Assembly (NCBI GenBank): GCA_905197955.1
Contig: CAJKAR010000015.1
Location: forward strand, 28,164 to 92,163
DNA from: an uncultured Lentisphaeria bacterium
GTDB taxonomy: Bacteria; Verrucomicrobiota; Lentisphaeria; Victivallales; UBA1829
DNA: 64,000 bases
Reading direction: 5' to 3'
The position numbers and the translations under genes are program-made. Below, piece by piece: positions 24,323 through 32,928 of this stretch. The stretch's first letter is position 1; each line of letters opens with the position of its first letter. Below the pieces are notes generated by a model, which saw only the letters and a list, made by a program, of their open reading frames with translations, did no database searches and was not told where the DNA came from.

Positions 24323-26569
24323 TCAATATACTTGCCTGCTGAGGAACTCTTCCTGCATTTTTGGGGACAGAGCCACAAAACGAGCGGAATATCCGTAAAG
24401 CCGTACGATCAAGTCTGCATGGTTTTCCGGATGAATTCTGGCATCCTCCAATTGAGCACGGTCAATACAGTTCAGCTGAAACATCCCGATTCCAGCTTCT
24501 GTAAAAGAGTATTCCAGTGCACGCAGGATTTCACTGTCAATGTCGTTTTTGCTGACGGATACCGTCAGAAGAGAATTAGCTGGAAACGCACTCAGGTCCA
24601 GAGCAGAACAACTGTGAAAAACCGAGGTCAGTCCGGCGGATTTTACCATCCGTGAAGGCGTCAGGCCCTGAGTAAGGAAATCGCCTTTTCTCCGTCCATC
24701 CGGAGTAGCGGAAGTTTTCGATGCCCAGTCCACAATATCCACATAATTGTAGATTCCAGGCTGAAAAGGACCACCCCGTTCATTTTTCAAATCACATATT
24801 CCGGCGGAGAGATCGTTTAGAATCCGTCCGGCGAGAGAATTGGCAGGTTCGGAATTATCGCCGAAACGTGGAGCACACAAAGCCATCCGTCTCAGATTCT
24901 CCGCCTCTTTCCAGTCTGCACGAACCGCGGTCAGCAGTTCGGAGAGGGAACACAATTTTTTCTCAAAGCAGAGCCATTGAATCGAAAGAAGTGAATCTGT
25001 AAAAACGGAAAATGAAGCAAACGGCAAACCATGTGGATTGTAGCGTCCCCCGCCGTCGGTATAATCCTTGTGATTCTTCAGGCAATCGCAAAGACAGGCG
25101 GAAAAAAACGGAGCAGGACTGACTTTCGGCCAGAGACATCCGTATTCCCGGATCATCTGGCAACGTCGGCGGACAGCTCTCAAGACATTGTCCATCACAA
25201 TGCGGTATACCTCTTCAAAGGTCGTGGCGGAATCAATTTTATGGAAAACATCTCCCGTATTCTGTTCCACGATTTTACTGTCGTGAATGGAGAGATCCAT
25301 CACACGGGCCAGATTGAAATAATTATTTGCTCCTGCGGAATGCTCAAAGCCTTCATCAATAATCTCCCAGCATCCGCCGGCAACAAACCGGGTAGCATCT
25401 GCCGGCGCCTTTCCTGCCCGAATCTGTGCAGGAATGAGAACATCATCATTCAGAAATGCAATAACGTTCCGCCCGTCCAGGAAATCCTGATTGACCGCGT
25501 CCAGAAACTCCCGCGGAGAGTTCCGGGAGATCCGGCAGTGAATTTTTGGATAGATCAGTTTCAGTTCATGATGTGCCTTCAAAATCAGGAAAGTCACCTC
25601 GTTGCAAATGGGATTTCCGGCACTGTCACACCCGCCGAGCACAAGCACATCCCCCTGCTCCTGATGGTTGTACGAGCGTTCCACAGGCAGAAAAGAATCA
25701 TACTTGCAATCGATATACACCAGAAAACGGCAGATCATATCATACGCTTCCTCCGGAGTCATCCGTCCCGCTTCCAGATCTCTCCTGTAGAGCCGCCCCA
25801 GCAGTCGGTCCAGATGCCCCACAACCGACATGCCGATCCCTTCTATCGACGCGCAGACTTCATGAAGAAACCATACTGTGCAAAGACCTTCATAAAAGGT
25901 CTCCGGTTTTCTCCACGGCACCTCTGCCGCCGTGCAGGCAATCCGTTCCAGAAAAACACGACTCTCCCCGAGATCCTTTTCTGCAAGCAGATTTCCTGCG
26001 GCATCCGCAAACTTCCCGGCAATTTTACGGACCGCAGCCAAGGCGCGCATAGCCGAGTCTAGAAAAATGATTTCCTCCGGGATATGCGTCTTTTCCTTTT
26101 CATGCTCCGCTAGACGGTAAAAGAATTCAAGACCGTGTTCCATCACGTTGGTATAAGGAAAACAATGATGATCATAATCAATATAGGGACCGTAGGAGAG
26201 TTGAATTCCATGGTATCCGCCCGCATAATACTGTTCCAGAGCTTCCGAATTTTCCTTCCGGAAAAGTTCCCGTTTTCTCAGGAAGAGCCATCCGCCGGCA
26301 CCGAGTCCGGGAATGCCGTCATATTCGGCAGCTTTCACCCCCATCTCTGAATAAAACGGAGAATGGCGAAACAGAACTGGCACAAATTCTTCCGCAATCA
26401 TTTCATACTGAACGGCTTTCAGCTCCATTGCCGTTGCCTCTGAATGAGAATCAGCAAACCGATCCAGACGCCGAAACAGGGAGTTCATCCATGGATTCTC
26501 TTTCCATTTTTCATAAGAATGAGCCCGGTAATACGTTTTCAATTCATTTTTAAGATCTTCTATATTCAT
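24323..26569 (-). CDS. Glycyl radical enzyme (pyruvate formate-lyase family), substrate unknown
   Basis: A 748-residue anaerobic radical enzyme. The active-site cysteine lies in VAGGCWE near residue 398. The glycyl radical loop near the C-terminus reads VRLYGYSARF with Gly near 726, a variant of the usual RVxGYSA. The domain layout matches PFL-like dehydratases and lyases (N-terminal helical half, FLNDDVLIPA segment, HENHADLIVR-like end). The ATG at 26569 has GGAG eight bases upstream; an upstream TTG is less likely. It lies eight to fourteen bases after the SDR gene, so the two are co-transcribed. Enzymes of this family need a radical-SAM activase, and none is present in this window. The residues visible do not identify the substrate. 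Confidence 0.9.
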   Translation of the reverse strand: MNIEDLKNELKTYYRAHSYEKWKENPWMNSLFRRLDRFADSHSEATAMELKAVQYEMIAEEFVPVLFRHSPFYSEMGVKAAEYDGIPGLGAGGWLFLRKRELFRKENSEALEQYYAGGYHGIQLSYGPYIDYDHHCFPYTNVMEHGLEFFYRLAEHEKEKTHIPEEIIFLDSAMRALAAVRKIAGKFADAAGNLLAEKDLGESRVFLERIACTAAEVPWRKPETFYEGLCTVWFLHEVCASIEGIGMSVVGHLDRLLGRLYRRDLEAGRMTPEEAYDMICRFLVYIDCKYDSFLPVERSYNHQEQGDVLVLGGCDSAGNPICNEVTFLILKAHHELKLIYPKIHCRISRNSPREFLDAVNQDFLDGRNVIAFLNDDVLIPAQIRAGKAPADATRFVAGGCWEIIDEGFEHSAGANNYFNLARVMDLSIHDSKIVEQNTGDVFHKIDSATTFEEVYRIVMDNVLRAVRRRCQMIREYGCLWPKVSPAPFFSACLCDCLKNHKDYTDGGGRYNPHGLPFASFSVFTDSLLSIQWLCFEKKLCSLSELLTAVRADWKEAENLRRMALCAPRFGDNSEPANSLAGRILNDLSAGICDLKNERGGPFQPGIYNYVDIVDWASKTSATPDGRRKGDFLTQGLTPSRMVKSAGLTSVFHSCSALDLSAFPANSLLTVSVSKNDIDSEILRALEYSFTEAGIGMFQLNCIDRAQLEDARIHPENHADLIVRLYGYSARFVALSPKMQEEFLSRQVY

Positions 26570-26583
26570 TGGCAATCTCCGTT

Positions 26584-27339
26584 TCAGTTTCCGCAGAATC
26601 CGCCGTCAACAACAAGGGTTTGACCATTAACAAATGAACTCATTTCACTGGCAAGAAACAGCATTGCTCCGGCAATTTCCTCCGGTTCACCAAGTCTTCC
26701 TGCCGGATATTTGCGGCAGAGCTGATCATACTGTTCCTTTTCAAAACAGGATGCGGTCAGATCCGTCCGGATAATGCCTGGAGCGATCGCATTCACCTGG
26801 ATGCCGTATCGGGCAAGCGAATTCGCCATGCAGCGTGTCATTCCGACCACCCCGGCCTTCATGACTCCATAACTGAAGTTCCATCCACCTTCCCGGAAGG
26901 CACAGATGGATGCGATGTTGATAATCTTGCCGCTTTTCTGTTTTTTCAGATATGGAATTGCCTGACGGGAAAGATCAAAGACCGCATTCAGAAGTACCGA
27001 TTGCGAGAGATTCCACTGTTCACTAGTGCAGCTTTCCACCGTTTCTGAAAATTGAAGTCCGGCATTATTCACCAGGATATCGATACCACCCAGGCATTCC
27101 ACGACTTTGTCGATGAGTCCAGTCCGCTCTTTCGGACTGGAAAGATCAGCGGAAAAATATACACAATTTCCGCTGCAATCCCGAATTTCCTCCATCAGCT
27201 TCCCAGCTTCCGGATTTTTTGAAATCACGGCAACGGAAGCTCCTCTCCCGGCAAGAGCCAGCACCATAGCTCTTCCCAATCCGCGGCGGCCGCCGGTCAC
27301 GACAGCTTTTTTCCCTCTGAAATCAAGATAATCCTTCAT
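26584..27339 (-). CDS. SDR family oxidoreductase
   Basis: A 251-residue short-chain dehydrogenase of classical type. The nucleotide-binding motif TGGRRGLG lies at 15-22, NNAG follows, and the catalytic set is Ser in INIASIC with YGVMK (Tyr near 156, Lys near 160). The C-terminal QTLVVDGGFCGN is typical. The closest named relatives are KduD/2-deoxy-gluconate or gluconate 5-dehydrogenase-like enzymes, so a sugar acid or polyol substrate is plausible. AAGGAGA lies five bases before the ATG. It is first in a two-gene unit with the glycyl radical enzyme and divergent from an AraC regulator; a TATAAT element lies at 27373-27378 on the minus strand. Confidence 0.9.
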   Translation of the reverse strand: MKDYLDFRGKKAVVTGGRRGLGRAMVLALAGRGASVAVISKNPEAGKLMEEIRDCSGNCVYFSADLSSPKERTGLIDKVVECLGGIDILVNNAGLQFSETVESCTSEQWNLSQSVLLNAVFDLSRQAIPYLKKQKSGKIINIASICAFREGGWNFSYGVMKAGVVGMTRCMANSLARYGIQVNAIAPGIIRTDLTASCFEKEQYDQLCRKYPAGRLGEPEEIAGAMLFLASEMSSFVNGQTLVVDGGFCGN

Positions 27340-27431
27340 AAAATCTCCTTCATTGATTTTTCCTTTGAATATATTATATTACAAAAAAGGAGAAAATAGA
27401 ATAGACTTTTTTAACCCGGGAATATACTTTC

Positions 27432-28277
27432 ATGATCCTGATCAATCGGACCCCGCTCAGATTCTACAACCATACACACCAGATCAGCTTTCATCATATT
27501 GCCTGTGAAACGTTGAATTTCCATCAGGTCTGTGTCTTCCCGTGGAATATTTTTGTTCTTGTCACCTCCGCGTCCGGGAAGCAGGAAGATTACATTGAAA
27601 GCCGTGCATCCGGAGAACACCTACGTCTGGAAAAAGATCATTTCTACTTCATTCCCTGCGGACTGTCCGCGGAATACTTACTGACCACAGAAATTACGTT
27701 CCTGACATTTCACTTCAATCTGGAACTCTACCCGGGAATGGATCTTTTTTCCGGAATGGAACACTGTCTGACCGGTTGCGATCCCAAAATAACAGCGCAC
27801 TTCCGGAGAATATTTGACGATACGAATGCTCATCGTTCCGTATGCCGGTTCAAATCCGCGCTTATGGACTTCTGTATCTGTCACTGGCCGGACAACAATC
27901 AAGCAAAACTCGAACGGTCCTCCACCTATGAATCTATCTTCCATTATATTCAGGAAAACCTCAGTGCGGAACTTTCCGTCGGAGAGCTTGCGGATCACTG
28001 CCGAATGAGCAAAGAGGCTTTTTCACGCAAATTTCACAAAGATCTCGGAGAAACACCAAAACATTTTCTTCAGAGACTTCTGCTGCGCCGCACCATGCTT
28101 CTGCTGACAACCCCTGAGCTTTCTGTCAAAGAAACAGCAGGGATTTTGAAATTTCATTCAGAATTCTACCTCTCCCGCTTTTTCAGGAAACAAACAGGCA
28201 TGCCCCCCAGCGAGTACCAGAAAAAATTCAGGCAACTAACTTTTCATACGAACTCCGCCGTCTCGAACAAAGAATAA
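27432..28277 (+). CDS. AraC-family transcriptional regulator
   Basis: A 281-residue protein. The N-terminal part (HQISFHHIACETLNFHQVCV, HFYFIPCGLSAEYLL) looks like the cupin-type sensor of AraC proteins. The last 100 residues are the double helix-turn-helix: ENLSAELSVGELADHCRMSK, EAFSRKFHKDLGETPKHF and EFYLSRFFRKQTGMPPSEYQ. It is divergent from the SDR-glycyl radical enzyme pair with a 92-bp gap, and probably controls it. The ribosome site is weak. Confidence 0.9.
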   Translation: MILINRTPLRFYNHTHQISFHHIACETLNFHQVCVFPWNIFVLVTSASGKQEDYIESRASGEHLRLEKDHFYFIPCGLSAEYLLTTEITFLTFHFNLELYPGMDLFSGMEHCLTGCDPKITAHFRRIFDDTNAHRSVCRFKSALMDFCICHWPDNNQAKLERSSTYESIFHYIQENLSAELSVGELADHCRMSKEAFSRKFHKDLGETPKHFLQRLLLRRTMLLLTTPELSVKETAGILKFHSEFYLSRFFRKQTGMPPSEYQKKFRQLTFHTNSAVSNKE

Positions 28278-28311
28278 GGAAGATCCCCAGTGCGAATTCT
28301 CTGCGGAAATC

Positions 28312-28911
28312 TCATTTCACGGCATTGAATGCTTTGCAGACCGTCTCCAGAAACTCGGCATACTGGAAATCCTCTTTGGAGGAGTATGGCGAACCGGAAG
28401 CTCGAATCTTGATAATTTTCCGCTTAAACGGAAACACGGCAAGCTCCGAAATTCTCAGATCGCCGACAATACTCAGACGGAACGACGCACAGCGCCCCTG
28501 AACCTTTGGAGGACGCTTCAGCGCCTCTTCTCCCAGCGAAACAACCTCCTTGACGTGCCCAAGGTGCTTCGGCAGATTCTCAATCGCCTGCTTGATCTCT
28601 TTGAAATGCGCCTCCGCCGCCTTCTGCGTCACATCCAGATTGGAGGTATCCAGCGAATAGATGTACACATCCGCGCAGTTACCCTGCGGATCTGCGTAGC
28701 GGATCACGGTACCGATCATCGGATTGAAGTTTTTAACAACCTCGTTTTTCCTGTAGTTTCCAATCCGCGGCGGGAGTCGCACACCGGTATCGGCATCCAC
28801 ATAATCCTCCAGGAAAGGCCGCCGTTCATAGACAGGGTCCGGCGCCGCACAAACCGCCAGCGCCCAAGCGGCGCAGCAGATTCCCATCCCCAGTTTCAGC
28901 GCACGGATCAT
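28312..28911 (-). CDS. Small secreted protein of unknown function
   Basis: A 199-residue protein with a signal peptide (GMGICCAAWALAVCAAPD) and a mature beta-rich domain (VVKNFNPMIGTVIRYADPQG, DVYIYSLDTSNLDV, FAVFPFKRK-like end). I do not recognise a family. The ATG at 28911 is chosen because GGGAGAG lies about nine bases upstream; a GTG at 28920 overlapping the argH stop is also open but too close to that site. It lies five bases after argH and is probably co-transcribed, although no functional link is apparent. Confidence 0.75.
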   Translation of the reverse strand: MIRALKLGMGICCAAWALAVCAAPDPVYERRPFLEDYVDADTGVRLPPRIGNYRKNEVVKNFNPMIGTVIRYADPQGNCADVYIYSLDTSNLDVTQKAAEAHFKEIKQAIENLPKHLGHVKEVVSLGEEALKRPPKVQGRCASFRLSIVGDLRISELAVFPFKRKIIKIRASGSPYSSKEDFQYAEFLETVCKAFNAVK

Positions 28912-28916
28912 GGAAC

Positions 28917-30290
28917 TCACTCTCCCAGTTTCGCGGTCCAGAAGGCAATCTGGGAAGCAACCTGTTCATAGCCGGTTCCGCCATAGGATTTCCGCAGCGT
29001 CACCGCGGAAACAGGTGAAAAGAGTTTGAGCATCGACTCATCCGCTTCCGGAATCACTGTCTGCATTTCCTCCAGGGAAAGTTTGTTCATCTTCTTTCCG
29101 TTTTCCGCGCAGTATTTGACGAGAGCCCCCACTTTGTGATGCGCATGACGGAACGGAACTCCTTTCCGGACAAGGGCTTCCGCAAGATCGGTTGCCATGA
29201 GTCCCGGATCGGAAGCAGCTTCGAGCATGCGTTCCGGACGGGTCTTCATCGTCGCGATCATCTCCGGATAGACCGAAAGGATTCCCTTTGCCGTATCGAT
29301 GGAATCAAACAACGGCTCCTTGTCCTCCTGCAAATCGCGGTTGTAGGTCATCGGCAGACCTTTGCAGATGGTCAGCATCGCCATCAGATTGCCATACATG
29401 CGTCCGGTCTTTCCGCGGGAAAGCTCGGTAATATCCGGATTCTTCTTCTGCGGCATCAGACTGGAGCCTGTACAGAATGCATCGGAAAGTTCAATAAAGG
29501 CAAACTCCTGCGACATCCAGAGAATAATATCCTCCGAAAGCCTGGAAATATGCATCGAAAAAATCGCCAGAGCAGAAAGCAGTTCGCAGGCGAAATCGCG
29601 ATCCGCCACAGAATCCATACTGTTCCGCGTGCAGGCAGGGAAATCCAGAGCCTTGCGGACGAATTCCCGGTCGATCGGCAAGGTCGATCCCGCGATCGCC
29701 CCGGAACCGAGCGGCATCACGTTCAGGCGGTTGCAGCAGTCGTTCAAGCGTCCGATATCGCGTTCAAACTGTTCCACATACGCCAGCATGTGATGGGCAA
29801 ACAGCACCGGCTGGGCATGCTGAAGATGCGTGAAACCGGGAAGAATCGTCTCCTTGTTTGCAACGGCCTGCTGAAGAAGCGCCTTTTGAAGGGATTTGAT
29901 CTCACCGGCGATTTCCCGGATCTCGTCGCGCAGATAGAGCCGGGTGTCAAGAGCGACCTGATCGTTCCGGCTGCGGGCACTGTGAACCCGCGCGCCCTCG
30001 TCGCCGAGAAGCCGAATCAGTTCGGTTTCAATATGCATATGGATGTCTTCCAAGGCGACGTCGAACTTGACTTTGCCCTCTTCGATCGCCTTTTCGACTT
30101 CCGACAACTTTTCGATGATCTCCTCCGCCGATTTTTTCGGTATGATTCCTGTTGCCCCCAGCATTGCCGCATGAGCCTTGCTGCCTGCGATATCGTGCTT
30201 ATACAACCGTTTATCAAAGGAAATGGATTCCGTAAAATCCTGAACGCTTTTCGCCGCGCCCTTGGAAAATCTTCCGCCCCAGAGTGCCAT
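28917..30290 (-). CDS. argH: Argininosuccinate lyase
   Basis: A 457-residue enzyme that splits argininosuccinate into arginine and fumarate, the last step of arginine synthesis. Blocks: MALWGGRFSKGAAKSVQDFT at the start, DIHMHIETEL, ARSRNDQVALDTRLYLRDEI, GFTHLQHAQPVLFAHH and the superfamily signature GSSLMPQKKNPD. Two in-frame ATGs exist. The second (30290) is nine bases from AGGAG and gives the usual N-terminus. The gene has its own region after a terminator at 30382-30423. Nothing unusual is visible. Confidence 0.97.
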   Translation of the reverse strand: MALWGGRFSKGAAKSVQDFTESISFDKRLYKHDIAGSKAHAAMLGATGIIPKKSAEEIIEKLSEVEKAIEEGKVKFDVALEDIHMHIETELIRLLGDEGARVHSARSRNDQVALDTRLYLRDEIREIAGEIKSLQKALLQQAVANKETILPGFTHLQHAQPVLFAHHMLAYVEQFERDIGRLNDCCNRLNVMPLGSGAIAGSTLPIDREFVRKALDFPACTRNSMDSVADRDFACELLSALAIFSMHISRLSEDIILWMSQEFAFIELSDAFCTGSSLMPQKKNPDITELSRGKTGRMYGNLMAMLTICKGLPMTYNRDLQEDKEPLFDSIDTAKGILSVYPEMIATMKTRPERMLEAASDPGLMATDLAEALVRKGVPFRHAHHKVGALVKYCAENGKKMNKLSLEEMQTVIPEADESMLKLFSPVSAVTLRKSYGGTGYEQVASQIAFWTAKLGE

Positions 30291-30381
30291 AGTCATTTTC
30301 TCCTGATTTGTTTAATACCGCAATATAGCACCGGAAAAAAAAAATGAAAACCGAAAACAAGGGAAAGCGGTACGTTTTTCC

Positions 30382-30423
30382 AAAAAAGCAGAGCGGCCGC
30401 ATCCGGAAAACGGAGACGGCCGC
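30382..30423 (-). terminator. Rho-independent terminator after the FAD oxidoreductase gene
   Basis: On the minus strand a GC-rich stem (GCGGCCG, complement 30393-30399 and 30417-30423) is continued by an inner CCG/CGG pair around a GAAAA-type loop. A six-T run (30382-30387) follows after five bases. It lies 29 bp after the stop codon at 30452. Confidence 0.65.
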
Positions 30424-30451
30424 CGCATTGCGATCAGTTGATTCGGGAAAC

Positions 30452-31780
30452 TTACAGCCATGCTCCCATTGAAACAAGACGTTTCCGAACTTCGACTCCA
30501 TCGAGCTGCGAGGAACAGATACCCTGTTCCGAGGCCATTGCGGCAGCAACTCCCGCGGCCTGTCCGACACTGCAGGCCGGCGGCATAACCCGCGAACTGG
30601 CATGCAGTTCATGGGAAACGGAAATCGGACGGCCCGCAATCGTCAGATTATCCACATCCGCTGCCACGATGCATCCGAACGGAATCTCGTAATATTCGTT
30701 CTTCTGCATGGTGACAAACGAAGTTCCTGTCCCGGTAACGCTATGAATATCAATCGGATAGTTGCATCTTGCAATCGCATCCGGGAACTTGCTTCTGTTA
30801 ACGAAATCCTCCTGAGTCAGATAAGCGCGCCCTTTAATCCGCCGACTTTCACGAACGCCGATTTCGGCTCCCATCGAATGAATAACCGCGTGTTCAAACC
30901 CCGGCACTTCGGCACGGAGCCATTCGACGAACTGACGCATCTGTTTCCGGCCTTCGAGTTCGGCCTCGGACCTCTGAAGCGCATCGACTGCGGACTTTCC
31001 GAGAACGCGCGTCGTATTGAAATGAAACACATCATCTTCAAAATAACCGAACATCAGTACATTTTCGCGTTTGCATTCGATTCTCCCAGCCGCCTGCGCC
31101 TTGAGATAGAGTTCCTGCATCTTCTGGTTGTCCATGCGGTTTTTGTCCACATGGGAAAGCTTGAAACAGAGGGTCATCGGCTGACAGAGTCCATGAGCCG
31201 TGTCGCCGAATTCAAAGCGGCATCCTGCGAAGGCGGCAAGATCGCCGTCGCCGCTGGCATCGACAAAATTCTTTGCACGGATTGCAACAAATCCGGATTT
31301 CGTATGAAACACCGCATACTGAATCTTCCGGTTCTCCGAGATCACGGCCGCAAGACGGAAATGATAAAACAGTTTCACGCCAGAGTCCAGACAAAGATCC
31401 TCCATCGCCAGCGAAATCAGATCCTTGGAAACAATGAAGCGCTTGCTGTTCCAGCAGTTATCCACCTCCACGGGGCGGTACTCTTCCGGCAGATAGGTCC
31501 ACATGCGAGCCATCAGCTCCGTATAAACAGGGCGATCCATGGAGGCGGCATGTTCCAGTTTGCCATCGGCTGCATAATGATTGGTCATCATAGGCGTGAT
31601 CTCTCCGAACGTGGCGGTTCCGCCCATGCATCCGTGCTGTTCCGCCAGAACCGTTTTCGCGCCAGCGCGAGCCGACATCACTGCGGCACCTACTCCTCCA
31701 GGTCCTCCGCCCACCACCAGAACATCTGTTTCCGCTACGACCGGAATCTCCTGATCCAAAACAAATTTCACCGTTTTCAT
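30452..31780 (-). CDS. FAD-dependent oxidoreductase
   Basis: A 442-residue cytoplasmic flavoprotein of the FAD_oxidored type (succinate dehydrogenase/fumarate reductase-like Rossmann fold). The FAD-binding motif VVGGGPGGVGAA lies at 22-33, followed by an acidic residue after TVLAE. A second glycine block FVDASGDGDLAAFAGC lies near the middle and IAGRPISVSHELHASSRVMP, VGQAAGVAAAMA near the end. The ATG at 31780 has AAAGGAGA six bases upstream; a longer in-frame start at 31828 is less likely. It is divergent from an AraC-type regulator with a palindrome between them. The substrate is unknown; relatives in these phyla lie in carbohydrate catabolic regions. Confidence 0.88.
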   Translation of the reverse strand: MKTVKFVLDQEIPVVAETDVLVVGGGPGGVGAAVMSARAGAKTVLAEQHGCMGGTATFGEITPMMTNHYAADGKLEHAASMDRPVYTELMARMWTYLPEEYRPVEVDNCWNSKRFIVSKDLISLAMEDLCLDSGVKLFYHFRLAAVISENRKIQYAVFHTKSGFVAIRAKNFVDASGDGDLAAFAGCRFEFGDTAHGLCQPMTLCFKLSHVDKNRMDNQKMQELYLKAQAAGRIECKRENVLMFGYFEDDVFHFNTTRVLGKSAVDALQRSEAELEGRKQMRQFVEWLRAEVPGFEHAVIHSMGAEIGVRESRRIKGRAYLTQEDFVNRSKFPDAIARCNYPIDIHSVTGTGTSFVTMQKNEYYEIPFGCIVAADVDNLTIAGRPISVSHELHASSRVMPPACSVGQAAGVAAAMASEQGICSSQLDGVEVRKRLVSMGAWL

Positions 31781-31849
31781 GCCGTCTCCTTTTTTTTGAT
31801 TCATACTTCTGGCACGGTTCTTTTCCATTCCAAAGCTATTATATCGCCG

Positions 31850-31861
31850 TTTTCCGGAAAA
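31850..31861. promoter_or_regulatory. Perfect 12-bp palindrome in divergent promoter region
   Basis: TTTTCCGGAAAA, self-complementary, lies between the FAD oxidoreductase (start 31780, minus) and the AraC regulator (start 31939, plus). A TATAAT on the minus strand (31839-31844 approximately) lies six bases beyond it, so the palindrome falls in the -35/-10 spacer. The same sequence occurs at 50144-50155 in the promoter region of the GH78-like gene. Confidence 0.45.
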
Positions 31862-31938
31862 GCATAGATACGATTCAGCTGTTTTTCTTGCATTTTATGC
31901 TGTTTATGCTATTTTTTAAGCAAAAGGGATTGTATTTC

Positions 31939-32808
31939 ATGTTAAAGATACCGGAACAGGCCATCCAGTGTTTTGAAGAGTTGACCGGAACTTGCGTCGC
32001 ATGTTATGTGCATTCGGCGATCTTCACGCAAGCGCTGAAGCAAAGAATTCACAACACATTGCCATGCAATGAGATGAAGAAAAATTCAGAAAGGCATTGC
32101 ATTCAGTACGACTGTCTCGGACTCTGTCGGGATGCCTGGAAATTTCCGGAAGGAGGCGTCAAACTCTGCTACGCGGGAATTCTGGAATGGGTGATGCCGG
32201 TCATGCGGGAAGGAAAGCTGCTCTGCCTCCTGACTGCGGGAATCCGTCGGCCGCCGCAGGAAGGAATTCCGACAGAACTGATTCAGATTCAACCAGATGC
32301 ACCAATTCATCCGCCGGATCTCTCCACCGTTCCCAGAACAGATCGAAAAGAACTCTTCCGGACTATGGAGGCCCTCCGCCAGCTTGCGGCAAGACTCCTT
32401 CAATGGCATGAAAAGATGTATCGCGGCGACTTCGCCGAAGCAGATCTATCGAGAGGCGATCTGATCCGGATCATCATCAACCGGGAGGCTTCAAAGCAGA
32501 TCACTCTGGAAGCGCTGGCGAAAAAAATTCATCTGAGTCCGAGCCGGACAGCCCATCTTGTCAAAGAAGAAACCGGACAGAGTTTTATGGAGCTGCTGAT
32601 GGAAAACCGTCTGGACTACGCCTCCAACCTTCTGAAAAACACCATTCGTCCGGTTTCGGAGATTGCCCTGAACTGCGGCTTCGGCTCTGTTGCGAACTTT
32701 CACCGCATGTTCCGGAAATACTACGGGATCACACCGCTTGCCTATCGGAAACTGCCGATTCAACCGCTTTTCCGACCCAGGACCAGGGAATCCGACTCCC
32801 CGTTCTGA
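31939..32808 (+). CDS. AraC-family regulator with PocR-like sensor
   Basis: A 289-residue protein. The N-terminal half contains ECFEELTGTCVACYVHSAIF-like and CIQYDCLGLCRDAWKFPEGG, GVKLCYAGILEWVMPVMREG. This cysteine-bearing region resembles the PocR ligand-binding domain. The C-terminal 100 residues form the AraC double helix-turn-helix (ITLEALAKKIHLSPSRTAHL, SEIALNCGFGSVANFHRMFR, KYYGITPLAYR). The start at 31939 is preferred; an earlier ATG adds a Phe- and Met-rich stretch of 17 residues. It is divergent from the FAD oxidoreductase, which it probably controls. PocR domains bind small diols or polyols in known cases; the ligand here is unknown. Confidence 0.85.
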   Translation: MLKIPEQAIQCFEELTGTCVACYVHSAIFTQALKQRIHNTLPCNEMKKNSERHCIQYDCLGLCRDAWKFPEGGVKLCYAGILEWVMPVMREGKLLCLLTAGIRRPPQEGIPTELIQIQPDAPIHPPDLSTVPRTDRKELFRTMEALRQLAARLLQWHEKMYRGDFAEADLSRGDLIRIIINREASKQITLEALAKKIHLSPSRTAHLVKEETGQSFMELLMENRLDYASNLLKNTIRPVSEIALNCGFGSVANFHRMFRKYYGITPLAYRKLPIQPLFRPRTRESDSPF

Positions 32809-32862
32809 GATCCCGCGCTCCGCGAGAGTCTTCCCGGAAGATGCGGCATACGGAATCCGGCT

Positions 32863-32891
32863 TTGCAATTCGCACAGATATGTTGTATATT
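32863..32891 (+). promoter_or_regulatory. Predicted sigma-70-type promoter of the proA operon
   Basis: TTGCAA (32863-32868), 17 bp, TATATT (32886-32891). The transcription start would be about 30 bp before the ATG at 32929. An ACGGAG ribosome site lies at 32915-32920. Confidence 0.55.
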
Positions 32892-32928
32892 ACCATGATA
32901 ATTAAAACAAAAAAACGGAGTTCAAGTG

